A stretch of 64,000 bases of DNA from Streptomyces sp. WMMC500. GTDB lineage: Bacteria > Actinomycetota > Actinomycetes > Streptomycetales > Streptomycetaceae. Where the stretch lies: contig NZ_CP114905.1 in NCBI RefSeq assembly GCF_027497195.1, forward strand, positions 2,466,001 through 2,530,000, given 5' to 3'. The notes beneath the pieces are model-generated. The model saw nothing but the letters and a program-made list of their open reading frames with translations. It searched no databases and was not told the DNA's origin. The translations under genes were made by a program, and so were the position numbers. Shown in pieces: positions 37,641 to 45,943 of this stretch (the stretch's first letter is position 1; every line of letters starts with the position of its first letter).

Positions 37641-37823
37641 ATGTACGAGTACGAGATCCACCGGGACCGGTCCGCCGAGCTGCGCCGCAGCGCGGAGGAG
37701 TACCGGCTGGCGCGCAGCGCCGCCCCGCGCCGGGCACGCCGGCGCCGGGCGGCCGGCGCCGACGGCACGGGCGGGCCGGGCGGCGCCGCCGCCCGCCGCG
37801 GGAGCTGGGTGAAGGCGGCCTGA
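37641..37823 (+). CDS. small arginine-rich WVKAA protein A
   Basis: A 60-residue basic protein, MYEYEIHRDRSAELRRSAEE..., with an amphipathic Arg/Ala-rich helix, a Gly-rich hinge and the ending [15 protein letters not shown] lies 3 to 4 nt before the ATG. It is similar to the 51-residue protein at 41103: both share a Y-x-x-H-x-x-R-S-A-x-L-R-R-x-A start, an RL-x-R-x-AA middle and an identical WVKAA end. Its stop codon is separated by 2 nt from the start of LAL 2 (TGAGGATG), so the two are likely translated together. Function unknown; a DNA-, RNA- or regulator-binding peptide is possible. Confidence 0.8.
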   Translation: MYEYEIHRDRSAELRRSAEEYRLARSAAPRRARRRRAAGADGTGGPGGAAARRGSWVKAA

Positions 37824-37825
37824 GG

Positions 37826-40800
37826 ATGGCCGCCCCGCCGGCACCTGTCGCCGGGGCCGAGGCGCATGACATCCTCGGCGGCGTGAGAGCCGTCCGCCTC
37901 AGCCCCGTACTCGCCGGGCGCACGGAAGAACTGAAGACGCTCGACGCCGCGCTCGCCCGCGCCTCCGCGGGCGAGCCGCAGGCGTTCGTGGTGGCGGGCG
38001 AGGCCGGGGTCGGCAAGACGCGGCTGGTGGAGGAGTTCCTCACCGCCGCGCGCGCCGCGGGCGCGGTGACCGCGGCCGGCGGCTGCGTCGAACTCGGCGC
38101 GGACGGGCTGCCGTTCGCCCCGTTCACCACCGCGCTGCGGGGCCTGCAGCGGGAGCTGGGCGACGACGCGATCGCCGCGGCCGTCGCGGGCCGCGAGGAC
38201 GAGCTGTCCCGGCTGCTGCCCGACTCCTCGTACGCGCCCCTGACCGGCGCCCCGCTGCACGAGCGCGACGGGCGGACCCGCCTGTTCGAGCTGACCGCGC
38301 TGAGCCTGGAGCGGCTGGCCGCCGACCGCACCGTCGTCCTGGCCCTGGAGGACCTGCACTGGTCCGACCGCTCCACCCGCGAGCTGCTCTCCTACCTCTT
38401 CCGCACCCTCCAGGCCACCCGGCTCGTGGTGCTGGCGACGTACCGCTCCGACGACATCCACCGCCGCCACCCCCTGCGCCCGTTCCTGGCCGAGCTGGAC
38501 CGGCTGCGCTCCGTACGCCGCATCGAGCTGGCCCCGCTCAGCCGCGACGAGGTCGCCGCCCAGCTCGCCGGCATCCACGGCAAGGTGCCCACGCCCACCC
38601 ACGCCGACGACATCTTCCGGCGCAGCGAGGGCAACCCGTTCTTCGTCGAGGAGCTGTCGGCCAACCCCGACTGCAGCATCAGCGAGTCGCTGCGCGACCT
38701 GCTGCTCGTCCGCGTCGAGCGGCTGCCCGAGCCCGCCCAGCGGGTGGTGCGGGTCGCCGCCGAGGCGGGCAGCCACGCCGAGCACGCGCTGCTGGCCGCG
38801 GTCACCGGCGAGGGCGAGGACGCGCTGCTGGAGGCGCTGCGCGCGGCCGTCGCCGACAACGTGCTCGTACCCGACGAGGACGGCGACTCGTACCGCTTCC
38901 GGCACGCCCTGCTGCGCGAGGCCGTCCGCGACGACCTGCTGCCCGGCGAGCGCTCCCGGCTCAACCGCCGCTACGCCGAGGTGCTGGAGGCCGACCCCAC
39001 GCTCGTCCGGGCCGAGCAGCGGCTCACCCGCATCGCCCGGCACTGGCACCACGGCCGGGACAGCGCGCGAGCGCTGCCGGCGGTGCTGGCGGCGGCGGTC
39101 GAGGCGCGCTGCCGGCACGCGTTCGCCGAGCAGTACGAGCTGCTCAAGCGGGCGATGGAGGTGTGGGACGACGTGCCGGCGGAGGTGTGCGCCCGGCTGC
39201 GGCCCGCGGACCGGATCGAGGACTACGAGACGGGCGACGTGGCGGGCGCGGGGGACGCCCCGCTCACCGAGCTGGACCTGCTCGCCGAGGCCGCCGTCGC
39301 CGCCCGGCTGGCGGACGAGCGGGAGCGGGCGCTGGCGCTCACCCGGCGCGCGCTGGAGGCCATCGACGAGGACGCCGAGCCGATGCGCGCGGCGTGGTTC
39401 TGGGTGCAGCGGCACTGGCTGGTGGAGGACCTGGCGCGCGGCGACGGCCGCGCCGAACTCGACCAGGCGCTCCGCCTCGTCCGCGACCGGCCGCCGTCGC
39501 GGGTGCCGGCGCTGGTGCTGACGGCCGCGGCGAGCTGGGAGATGCTGCACCGGCCCGGCCTGCCCGAGGGGCTGGCCGCCGCGGAGCTGGCGGTACGGAC
39601 CGCGGCCGCGGCCGGCGAGGAGAACCTGGAGCTGAACGCCCAGGTGATCCTGGGCATCCACCTGGGGGACTCCGGCCGGGAGGAGGTGGGCCTGGACATC
39701 CTGCGCGAGGCCCGCGACCAGGCCCGGCGCAGCGGCGACTACACGGCGGCGGCCCGCGCGGAGCTGAACCTGTCCGCCGCCCTGGAGAACCTGGGCCGCT
39801 CCCGGGAGGCGGCGGAGGTCGCCGCGGACGCGGCCCGGTCGGCGGCGAGCCGCGGGCGGCGCGACAAGGTCGCGTTCTCGCTCGGCAACCAGATGGACTC
39901 CCTGGTGGCGATGGGCCGATGGGACGAGGCCGAGCGCATCGCCGACCGGGCGGAACGGGACGCCGTCGCCGCCGTGACGTACGGCAACCTGGTGCAGGTC
40001 CGTGCCCGGCTCGCGCTGTTCCGCGGGGACGTGGCGCGCGCCGAGTCGCTGCTCGCCACGGCTCGGGAGCGGCTGGGGCCGCAGCAGACGCAGCCGCAGA
40101 TGGCGATCCCGCTGAGCACGCTGACGGCGGCGGTCGCGGCGGCACGCGGCGACCTGCTCGGCGCCCGCGAGGAGGCCGCCCGCACCATCGACGCCGGGCT
40201 GACACCGGGCGTCCACCGGTATGTGTGGCTGCTGCACGTCGCGGCGGAGACCGAGGGGGACGGACGGCGGGTGCCGGCGTTCGCCCGGGGCGGCGAAGCG
40301 GCGCTGGCGCGGATCCGTACGGCGGCGGCCGGGCTGTCCCGCTCGACGCCGGTGTGGGCGGCGCACGCGCTGTTCCTCGACGCCCAGGTGGCCCGCGCCG
40401 AGGGCGACCCCGACCCGCTGCCGTGGGCCGCGGCGGCGGCCGCGTTCGAGCCGCTGGACCGGCCGTACGAGCTGGCCCGGGTCCGGCACCGGTGGGCGGA
40501 GGCGCTGCTCGCCTCCGGCGGTGACCGGGAGCTCGCCGCGAGCCTGCTCGCCGACGCCCACACGACGGCCGCCACCCTCGGCGCGAATCCCCTGCGCACG
40601 GCGGTCACGGCCCTCGCCTCCCGCGCCCGCGTCCCCCTGGACGGCCCGCACCCGGCCCCGGCGGATCCGGTGCGGGCGCTGGGGCTCACCTCGCGGGAGC
40701 AGGAGGTGCTGAAGCTGGTGACGGCGGGGCGCAGCAACCGCCAGATCGCCGAGGAACTGTTCATCTCACCGAAGACGGCGAGCGTGCACGTCTCCAACCT

Positions 40801-40879
40801 GATGGCCAAGCTGGGCGTCTCGGGCCGCGGCGAGGCGGCGGCCACGGCACACCGCCTGCGCCTCTTCGAGGACGCCTAG
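37826..40879 (+). CDS. LAL-family LuxR regulator 2
   Basis: A 1017-residue STAND-type regulator. Walker A is AGEAGVGKT (residues 57-65), Walker B VVLALEDLHWSD. A sensor-like [13 protein letters not shown] segment and a TPR-like helical region follow, ending in the LuxR domain LTSREQEVLKLVTAGRSNRQ with [20 protein letters not shown]. The ATG at 37826 directly follows the small WVKAA gene. An alternative GTG start at 37883 would match paralogue starts better: where paralogues 1, 3 and 4 have ATGCTC, this gene has ATCCTC, so the ancestral start appears to have been lost. Ends before a perfect 16-bp hairpin. Confidence 0.92.
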   Translation: MAAPPAPVAGAEAHDILGGVRAVRLSPVLAGRTEELKTLDAALARASAGEPQAFVVAGEAGVGKTRLVEEFLTAARAAGAVTAAGGCVELGADGLPFAPFTTALRGLQRELGDDAIAAAVAGREDELSRLLPDSSYAPLTGAPLHERDGRTRLFELTALSLERLAADRTVVLALEDLHWSDRSTRELLSYLFRTLQATRLVVLATYRSDDIHRRHPLRPFLAELDRLRSVRRIELAPLSRDEVAAQLAGIHGKVPTPTHADDIFRRSEGNPFFVEELSANPDCSISESLRDLLLVRVERLPEPAQRVVRVAAEAGSHAEHALLAAVTGEGEDALLEALRAAVADNVLVPDEDGDSYRFRHALLREAVRDDLLPGERSRLNRRYAEVLEADPTLVRAEQRLTRIARHWHHGRDSARALPAVLAAAVEARCRHAFAEQYELLKRAMEVWDDVPAEVCARLRPADRIEDYETGDVAGAGDAPLTELDLLAEAAVAARLADERERALALTRRALEAIDEDAEPMRAAWFWVQRHWLVEDLARGDGRAELDQALRLVRDRPPSRVPALVLTAAASWEMLHRPGLPEGLAAAELAVRTAAAAGEENLELNAQVILGIHLGDSGREEVGLDILREARDQARRSGDYTAAARAELNLSAALENLGRSREAAEVAADAARSAASRGRRDKVAFSLGNQMDSLVAMGRWDEAERIADRAERDAVAAVTYGNLVQVRARLALFRGDVARAESLLATARERLGPQQTQPQMAIPLSTLTAAVAAARGDLLGAREEAARTIDAGLTPGVHRYVWLLHVAAETEGDGRRVPAFARGGEAALARIRTAAAGLSRSTPVWAAHALFLDAQVARAEGDPDPLPWAAAAAAFEPLDRPYELARVRHRWAEALLASGGDRELAASLLADAHTTAATLGANPLRTAVTALASRARVPLDGPHPAPADPVRALGLTSREQEVLKLVTAGRSNRQIAEELFISPKTASVHVSNLMAKLGVSGRGEAAATAHRLRLFEDA

Positions 40880-40922
40880 GCCGGCCGCAGCGCCTCAGCG
40901 CGTATACGGACGCGTCAGCACC

Positions 40923-40962
40923 CCTAAGGCCCCCGCGGCGGCGAATCCGCGGGGGCCTTAGG
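40923..40962 (+). terminator. hairpin after LAL 2
   Basis: CCTAAGGCCCCCGCGG (40923-40938) and CCGCGGGGGCCTTAGG (40947-40962) are perfect 16-bp complements with an 8-nt loop, 43 nt after the stop codon. Its distal arm also supplies the CCTTAGG half site of the shared regulatory block before the next small gene. Confidence 0.88.
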
Positions 40963-41046
40963 CGCGTACGGGCCGGTAGCGGCCGCGGGTAAGGCGGTGG
41001 GGGCGCAGAGATGCGGAAGTCTCCCGATGTGGCGGACCCCCCTGGG
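40951..41046 (+). promoter_or_regulatory. shared regulatory block, copy 2
   Basis: The counterpart of the block at 37487-37580: 40990-41046 aligns without gaps at 46 of 57 positions, again preceded by GGGGCCTTAGGC and followed about 57 nt later by a small WVKAA gene. It overlaps the terminator of LAL 2. Conservation greater than in flanking DNA suggests a promoter/operator used by the LAL genes. Confidence 0.75.
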
Positions 41047-41102
41047 CGAGGAAGCTGGAGTCACATCAGCAGGAGACCAGCCGAAACGCCAGGGAGAACG
41101 AG

Positions 41103-41258
41103 ATGTTCGCGTACCAGATGCACGAGTCCCGCTCCGCCGACCTGCGGCGCGAGGCCGCGCAGCACCGCCTCGTCCGCGAGGCCGCCGCCGCCCGCCGGGA
41201 GCAGCGCCGCGAAGCCCGCCGGGCGCGCGCGCTCGCCCGCTGGGTGAAGGCCGCCTGA
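41103..41258 (+). CDS. small arginine-rich WVKAA protein B
   Basis: A 51-residue basic protein, MFAYQMHESRSADLRREAAQ..., that is almost entirely a predicted Arg/Ala/Glu helix ending ARWVKAA. GGGAGAACGAG provides a strong ribosome binding site. It is homologous to the 60-residue protein at 37641 and sits behind the same upstream block. Unlike copy A it is separated from its LAL gene by 192 nt containing a strong hairpin, so most transcripts may stop after it and it may be expressed on its own. Function unknown. Confidence 0.8.
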   Translation: MFAYQMHESRSADLRREAAQHRLVREAAAARREQRREARRARALARWVKAA

Positions 41259-41316
41259 GGTGGCGGACGTGCGACCCAGTCACCGACCAGAACGCCGGCC
41301 CACGGGGCCGGCACCG

Positions 41317-41354
41317 GAGAGCGCCCTCCCGCGCAGCGCGGGCAGGGCGCTCTC
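41317..41354 (+). terminator. hairpin between WVKAA protein B and LAL 3
   Basis: GAGAGCGCCCT (41317-41327) pairs with AGGGCGCTCTC (41344-41354); inside it CCCGC pairs with GCGGG around a short loop with one bulge. A typical terminator that separates the small gene from the downstream LAL gene. Confidence 0.8.
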
Positions 41355-41450
41355 GCCGTCTGCGCTCCTTCCGCGCGCCGCCGGCCGGTCCCGCGCCCCT
41401 CGCCGGGTCCGCGCCGCCGCCGGGCTGCCCTCGTGTCGTAGCGCTGTGCG

Positions 41451-44400
41451 ATGCTCTCGACTGTGACGATCTCGTGCGTGAGCCCCGTGCTCGTCGGCCG
41501 GGCCGAGGAGCTGCGCTCGCTGGGCGCCGCCCTGGACCGGGCGGGCGCCGGCGTGCCGCAGGCCGTGCTGGTGGGCGGCGAGGCCGGGGTGGGCAAGACC
41601 CGGCTGCTGGAGGAGTTCGCCGGCCGCGCCGAGCGGGCCGGCGCCGTGGTGGCCGTGGGCGGCTGCCTGGAACTGGGCGCCGAGGGGCTGCCGTTCGCGC
41701 CGTTCGCCACTGCGCTGCGCGCGCTGCACCGCGCGCTCGGCGACGAGCTGGGGCACGCCGCCCGCGGCGGCGAGGCCGAGCTGGCCCGGCTGCTGCCCGA
41801 GCTGGCGGGGGCCGGCGGCGCGGAGGAGTCCGCGGACCGGCACGACGCCGGCGCCAAGGCACGGCTCTTCGAGCACGCCGCCCGGCTGCTGGAGAAGCTG
41901 GCCGCCGAGCGGACGGTGGTGGTGGCGCTGGAGGACCTGCACTGGTCGGACCGCTCCACCCGTGAACTGCTCGGCTATCTCATCCGGTCCCTCCAGGGCG
42001 CCCGCGTCGTGCTGCTGGGCACGTACCGCTCCGACGACATCCACCGCCGCCACCCGCTGCGCCCCTTCCTCGCCGAGCTGGAGCGGCTGCGCACGGTGGA
42101 GCGCGTGGACCTGGCGCGCTTCTCGCGGCAGGAGGTCATCGGCCAGATCACCGCCATCCAGGGCACCGGACCGCTCCCCCACCAGGTCGACACGATCTTC
42201 CAGCGTTCGGACGGCAACCCGTTCTTCGTCGAGGAGCTGACCGCCCTGCTGGACTGCGGCGGCTCGCCGGCCGCGCTGTCGGAGTCGCTGCGCGACCTGC
42301 TGCTCGTACGGGTGGAGACCCTGCCGGAGGCGACGCAGCGGGTGCTGCGGACCGCCGCGGAGGCCGGCTCGACCGTGGAGTTCGGGCTGCTGCTCGCCGT
42401 GTCGGGGCAGGGCGAGGAGGAGCTGATCGAAGCCCTGCGGCCCGCGGTCGACGCCGGCATCCTGCTGCCCGCGGCGGACGGCCCGGGCGCGGACAGCTAC
42501 CGCTTCCGGCACGCGCTGCTCCGCGAGGCCACCGGGGACGACCTGCTCCCCGGTGAGCGCTCCCGGCTGCACCGGCGCTACGCCGAGGCGCTGGCGGCCG
42601 ACCCCGCGCTGGTGCGCCCGGAGGAGTGCGCCGCCCGGCTGGCCAGCCACTGGTACCACGCCCGCGACGCCGCCAAGGCGCTGCCCGCGGCGCTGCAGGC
42701 GGCCGAGGAGGCCGGCGCGCGGCACGCGTTCGCCGAGCAGCTCGCGCTGCTGGAGCGGGCCATCGAGCTGTGGGACGAGGTGCCGGAGGAACTGTGGCGC
42801 GAGCTGCCCGTCGCGCGCTACGCCGAGTCGTATCCGCTCTGCCGCTGCTCCGCCCAGCCGCACCTGCACTTCCTCGACCTGCTCGCCGAGGCCGTGGTCG
42901 CCGCCCGGCTGGACGACGCCCACGTGCAGGCGCGCACGCTGACCCGCCGGGCGCTGGAGCTGCTGGACGAGGCGCGGGAGCCGGAGCGCGCGGCGTGGTT
43001 CTGGCTGGAGCGGCAGTGGCAGGTCGTGGGCAGCGGCGGCGGCGACGGCTGGGCGGAGCTGGGCAGGGCGCAGGAGCTGGTGGCGGACCGCCCGCCGTCG
43101 CCGGTGAAGGCGGACGTGCTGGCGACGGCCGCGCTGTGGAAGATGCTGCACAGCCCGGACCCGGCGAGCATTCCGCTGGCCGAGAGCGCGGTGGAGCAGG
43201 CCCGGCTGGTCGGCGCGGAGGAGGTCGAACTGCACGCGCGGATCACGCTCGCCACGCTGCGCACGCACGCCGCCGACGTCGAGCGGGGCCTGGCCGAGCT
43301 GCACGAGCTGCGCGAGGCCGCCAACCGGCTCGGCGCGCCGACGGTGATCGGCCGGGCGCACAACAACCTGGCGTCCGTGCTGGAGATGACCGGCCGCTCG
43401 CGCGAGGCCATCGAGGCGGCGCGGGCCGGGCTCGTCGCGGTCCGCGAGCACGGCCTGCGGGATTCCGTCGCCTTCATCGGCTGCAACATGGTCGACGCGA
43501 TGATCTCCGTCGGCGACTGGGAACCCGCCGAGCGGGAGCTGGCCGGGCTGCGGTCGTACGGCGCCCAGGCCCGTACCCGCGCGTTCGCCGCCCTCGCCGC
43601 CGCGTGGCTGGCGCTGTACCGGGGCGACGTGGACCGGGCCGGGGAGCTGCTCGCCGACGCGCGCAAGGAGGCGGGCGCGAGCCAGGCGGAGCCGCAGGGC
43701 GCGTTTCGCATGGTGCAGATCGAGGCGCGGATCCTGATGGAGCGGGGGCGGTACGCGCAGGCGCGCGCGGCGCTCGCCGAAGGGCTGGCGCAACTGCCGG
43801 AGCTGGGGCACGAGTCGTATCTGTGGCAGCTCCTGGTGTCCGCCGCGGCGGCGGAGGGGGACGCGCGCGGGCTGCCGGGGACGGCGGAGGGCCGGGAGGA
43901 ACTGCTGGACCTGCTGGAGGGCGCGGCGGGGCAGTTGGACACGCCGACGCCGGTGTGGGCGGCGTGGCGGCGGTACTTCACCGCGGAACTGGCCCGGGCG
44001 CGGGGCCGGTCGGAGGTGGCGCTCTGGGAGTCGGCGGCCTCGGCGCTGGAGCCGCTGGAGCGGCCGTACGAGCTGGGCTGGGTGCGCTACCGGTGGGCCG
44101 AGGCGCTGCTCGCCGGCGGCGCGGCGGCGGCCGTACGGGAGCCGGCGGCGCGGCTCCTCATGCAGGCGCACGCGACGGCGGCGGCGCTGGGCGCGGCGCC
44201 GCTGCGGGACGGCGTGGAGCAGTTGGCGGCGCGGGCCAGGGTCCCGCTCACCGGGCCCGGAGACCCCGCGGCGGCGGCGGAGCCGGCGGATCCGGCCGAG
44301 GCGCTGGGGCTGACGGCGCGGGAGACGGACGTGCTGCGGCTGGTCACCGCGGGCCGGAGCAACCGGCAGATCGCAGAGGAGTTGTTCATCTCGCCGAAGA

Positions 44401-44504
44401 CGGCGAGCGTGCACGTATCGAACCTGATGGCCAAGCTGGGCGTGTCCAACCGCGGCGAAGCCGCAGCGGTGGCACACCGGCTACGCCTCTTCGAAAGCGC
44501 GTAG
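41451..44504 (+). CDS. LAL-family LuxR regulator 3
   Basis: A 1017-residue STAND-type LuxR regulator. Walker A is GGEAGVGKT (residues 42-50), Walker B VVVALEDLHWSD, then the [19 protein letters not shown] segment, TPR-like helices and the C-terminal helix-turn-helix ([20 protein letters not shown]). It starts MLSTVTISCVSPVLVGR. Its last 132 nt are identical to the end of LAL 4 except for the stop codon base (TAG here, TAA there), while the N-terminal halves differ much more, a sign of gene conversion. Signal and targets unknown. Confidence 0.92.
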   Translation: MLSTVTISCVSPVLVGRAEELRSLGAALDRAGAGVPQAVLVGGEAGVGKTRLLEEFAGRAERAGAVVAVGGCLELGAEGLPFAPFATALRALHRALGDELGHAARGGEAELARLLPELAGAGGAEESADRHDAGAKARLFEHAARLLEKLAAERTVVVALEDLHWSDRSTRELLGYLIRSLQGARVVLLGTYRSDDIHRRHPLRPFLAELERLRTVERVDLARFSRQEVIGQITAIQGTGPLPHQVDTIFQRSDGNPFFVEELTALLDCGGSPAALSESLRDLLLVRVETLPEATQRVLRTAAEAGSTVEFGLLLAVSGQGEEELIEALRPAVDAGILLPAADGPGADSYRFRHALLREATGDDLLPGERSRLHRRYAEALAADPALVRPEECAARLASHWYHARDAAKALPAALQAAEEAGARHAFAEQLALLERAIELWDEVPEELWRELPVARYAESYPLCRCSAQPHLHFLDLLAEAVVAARLDDAHVQARTLTRRALELLDEAREPERAAWFWLERQWQVVGSGGGDGWAELGRAQELVADRPPSPVKADVLATAALWKMLHSPDPASIPLAESAVEQARLVGAEEVELHARITLATLRTHAADVERGLAELHELREAANRLGAPTVIGRAHNNLASVLEMTGRSREAIEAARAGLVAVREHGLRDSVAFIGCNMVDAMISVGDWEPAERELAGLRSYGAQARTRAFAALAAAWLALYRGDVDRAGELLADARKEAGASQAEPQGAFRMVQIEARILMERGRYAQARAALAEGLAQLPELGHESYLWQLLVSAAAAEGDARGLPGTAEGREELLDLLEGAAGQLDTPTPVWAAWRRYFTAELARARGRSEVALWESAASALEPLERPYELGWVRYRWAEALLAGGAAAAVREPAARLLMQAHATAAALGAAPLRDGVEQLAARARVPLTGPGDPAAAAEPADPAEALGLTARETDVLRLVTAGRSNRQIAEELFISPKTASVHVSNLMAKLGVSNRGEAAAVAHRLRLFESA

Positions 44505-44575
44505 GCCCGCGGAGCGACCGGCAGATCGCCGAGGAGTACGGGGGTCCGGGGGTGTCCCCCGGAAAGACGCAGCAT
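44373..44575 (+). repeat. left arm of 203-nt inverted repeat
   Basis: Matches the reverse complement of 45873-46075 at 200 of 203 positions without gaps. Differences are at the LAL stop codon (44504), at 44537 and at one base in the inserted hairpin. It covers the end of LAL 3 and the beginning of the adjacent broken LuxR fragment. Similarity continues more weakly on both sides. Confidence 0.95.
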
Positions 44576-44690
44576 CTCGCCGAAGACGGCGAGCGTGCAC
44601 GTCTCCAACCTGATGGCCAATCTCGGGGTGTCCAACCGCGGCGAAGCCGCAGCCGTGGCACACCGGCTACGGCTCTTCGAAAGCGCCTGA
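44510..44690 (+). pseudogene. broken LuxR C-terminal fragment next to LAL 3
   Basis: A 181-nt copy of the LAL DNA-binding end, from CGGAGCGACCGGCAGATCGC to an ending that encodes RLRLFESA and TGA. Inside it, the 6 nt coding for Leu-Phe are replaced by a 37-nt insertion (44537-44573) that shifts the frame. The insertion contains CCGGGGG-TGT-CCCCCGG, a 7-bp hairpin. Best read as the relic of a deleted tandem LAL gene. A fragment of the same length and structure lies at 45758-45938 on the other strand. Confidence 0.85.
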
Positions 44691-44718
44691 CCCCGGGCCG
44701 TACGCGCCGGGGTCGCCG

Positions 44719-45576
44719 CTACGGCGCCGTGGCCGACCAGTCGAGCGTGTCCCGGTGCCGCCGGGACAGGTACGTCCAGGCGGCGTAGAACGGCAGGCCG
44801 CCGAGCGCGACCAGGCCGAAGACGCCCTCCCCGGACACCTCGAAGGCCGCGCCCTCGCCGACGAAGAGCTGAGCGACGCTCTGGTAGGCGACGTGGAAGC
44901 CGATGCCGGCCCAGATGTCGCCGGTCGCGACGCGGAAGGCGCCGAGGAGCGCCCCGAAGGTGAGGAAGACCAGCGCCCGGAAGGGTGAGTCGACGACCCC
45001 GACGAGCAGGCCGAAGAGCGTGAACAGCACGGCCTGGATCACGACCGTCCAGCCGGCGGCCAGCGCGGTCAGCAGATTGCGCTGGATGTAGCCCCGGAAC
45101 ACCAGTTCCTCGGGCAGCGCCTCGTAGAGGAAGACCAGCACCACCAGCATCGCCCACACCCCGGCCGCCTCGGCGACGGGCTCCGTGCGCGTGACCTCCA
45201 CCCAGCCGGTGGCCAGGCACAGCGCGAAGCCGGCGGCGGCGGGCAGGAGCCAGCAGGCGGCGCCGAGGAGGAAGTGCCGCGCGCCGGTACGGGAGAGGGG
45301 CAGCCCGAGTCCGCGCCAGGGGCGGCGGTCGAGCAGCCGCCGGGCGAGGACGACCGCGGGGACGACGAGGACGGCGGTGAGGACGGCGCGGGCGACGTGG
45401 GTGGGCCGGTCGTAGTCGTGGCCGAGGGGGGTGCCGTAGAAGACGAACAGCCAGAGCAGCACGGCGGCGGCGAAGACGGTGAGCACGCGCAGCCGCATCC
45501 CGGGTAACCCGGGCGACTCCTCCCCCGCGGGCGTCGGTCTGTCTCCGGGGTCGGCGGGCTGAGCGGCCATGGCCAC
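44719..45576 (-). CDS. CPBP-family intramembrane metalloprotease
   Basis: A 285-residue membrane protein with about seven or eight hydrophobic segments. The CPBP (Abi/CAAX-type) motifs are EALPEELVFRGYIQRNLL (EExxxR, about residues 155-172), the FGALLGAFRVATG segment and IWAGIGFHVAYQS with the metal-binding His (about 220-232). GTG at 45576 has GAGAGGA about 4 nt upstream; the ATG 6 nt downstream is the alternative. It is flanked on both sides by the inverted LAL fragments, so it sits as the loop of a 1.7-kb palindromic structure. Such proteases act in prenyl processing, bacteriocin immunity or regulated proteolysis; which applies here is unknown. Confidence 0.88.
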   Translation of the reverse strand: MAMAAQPADPGDRPTPAGEESPGLPGMRLRVLTVFAAAVLLWLFVFYGTPLGHDYDRPTHVARAVLTAVLVVPAVVLARRLLDRRPWRGLGLPLSRTGARHFLLGAACWLLPAAAGFALCLATGWVEVTRTEPVAEAAGVWAMLVVLVFLYEALPEELVFRGYIQRNLLTALAAGWTVVIQAVLFTLFGLLVGVVDSPFRALVFLTFGALLGAFRVATGDIWAGIGFHVAYQSVAQLFVGEGAAFEVSGEGVFGLVALGGLPFYAAWTYLSRRHRDTLDWSATAP

Positions 45577-45943
45577 GGGTCCTCTCTGCGGAAGCCCGCG
45601 CCCGTACGACGCGGGACGCCATCCTGCAGCGGCCCGGGGCGCGGGTCACCGTACGAGTGCGGCACTCCCACCGGCGACCGCGTGACCCGAACCCGGCAAA
45701 CCCCGGCACCGCGCCGGGCCATGACACCGGCGTACCGCGCGGGGAGCCGGGCCGGCGCTACTCGTCGTCGAACAGCCGCAGCCGGTGCGCCATCGCCGCC
45801 GCCTCGCCCCGGTTCGACATACCCGGCTTCGCCATCAGGTTCGACACGTGCACGCTCGCCGTCTTCGGCGCGATGCTGCGTCTTTCCGGTGGACACCCCC
45901 GGACCCCCGTGCTCCTCGGCGATCTGCCGGTCGCTCCGCGGGC
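45577..45943. other. region between CPBP gene and LAL 4
   Basis: A 367-nt stretch. 45758-45938 is the broken LuxR fragment on the minus strand; the remaining 45577-45757 contains the CPBP promoter area (ribosome binding site near 45580-45586). No other gene was recognised. Confidence 0.7.
45758..45938 (-). pseudogene. broken LuxR C-terminal fragment next to LAL 4
   Basis: A 181-nt relic of the LAL helix-turn-helix end, same length and same 37-nt frameshifting insertion as the fragment at 44510-44690. Beyond the inverted-repeat border the two fragments diverge: this one ends NRGEAAAMAHRLRLFDDE and TAG. One base change (A for C) breaks the hairpin in the insertion. The divergence beyond the border shows that the fragments are older than the last homogenisation event. 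Confidence 0.85.

Noticed and set aside
44537..44573. Insertion sequence or MITE
   Set aside because: The 37-nt insertion has a hairpin but no clear terminal inverted repeats or target duplication, so it is reported only as an insertion of unknown origin.
42626..44788. A 720-codon + strand frame reading through the LAL 3 end and the relic
   Set aside because: Overlaps LAL 3 in another frame with Arg/Gly/Ala-rich sequence. It is a shadow; its apparent continuity through the relic is due to the lack of stops in GC-rich DNA.
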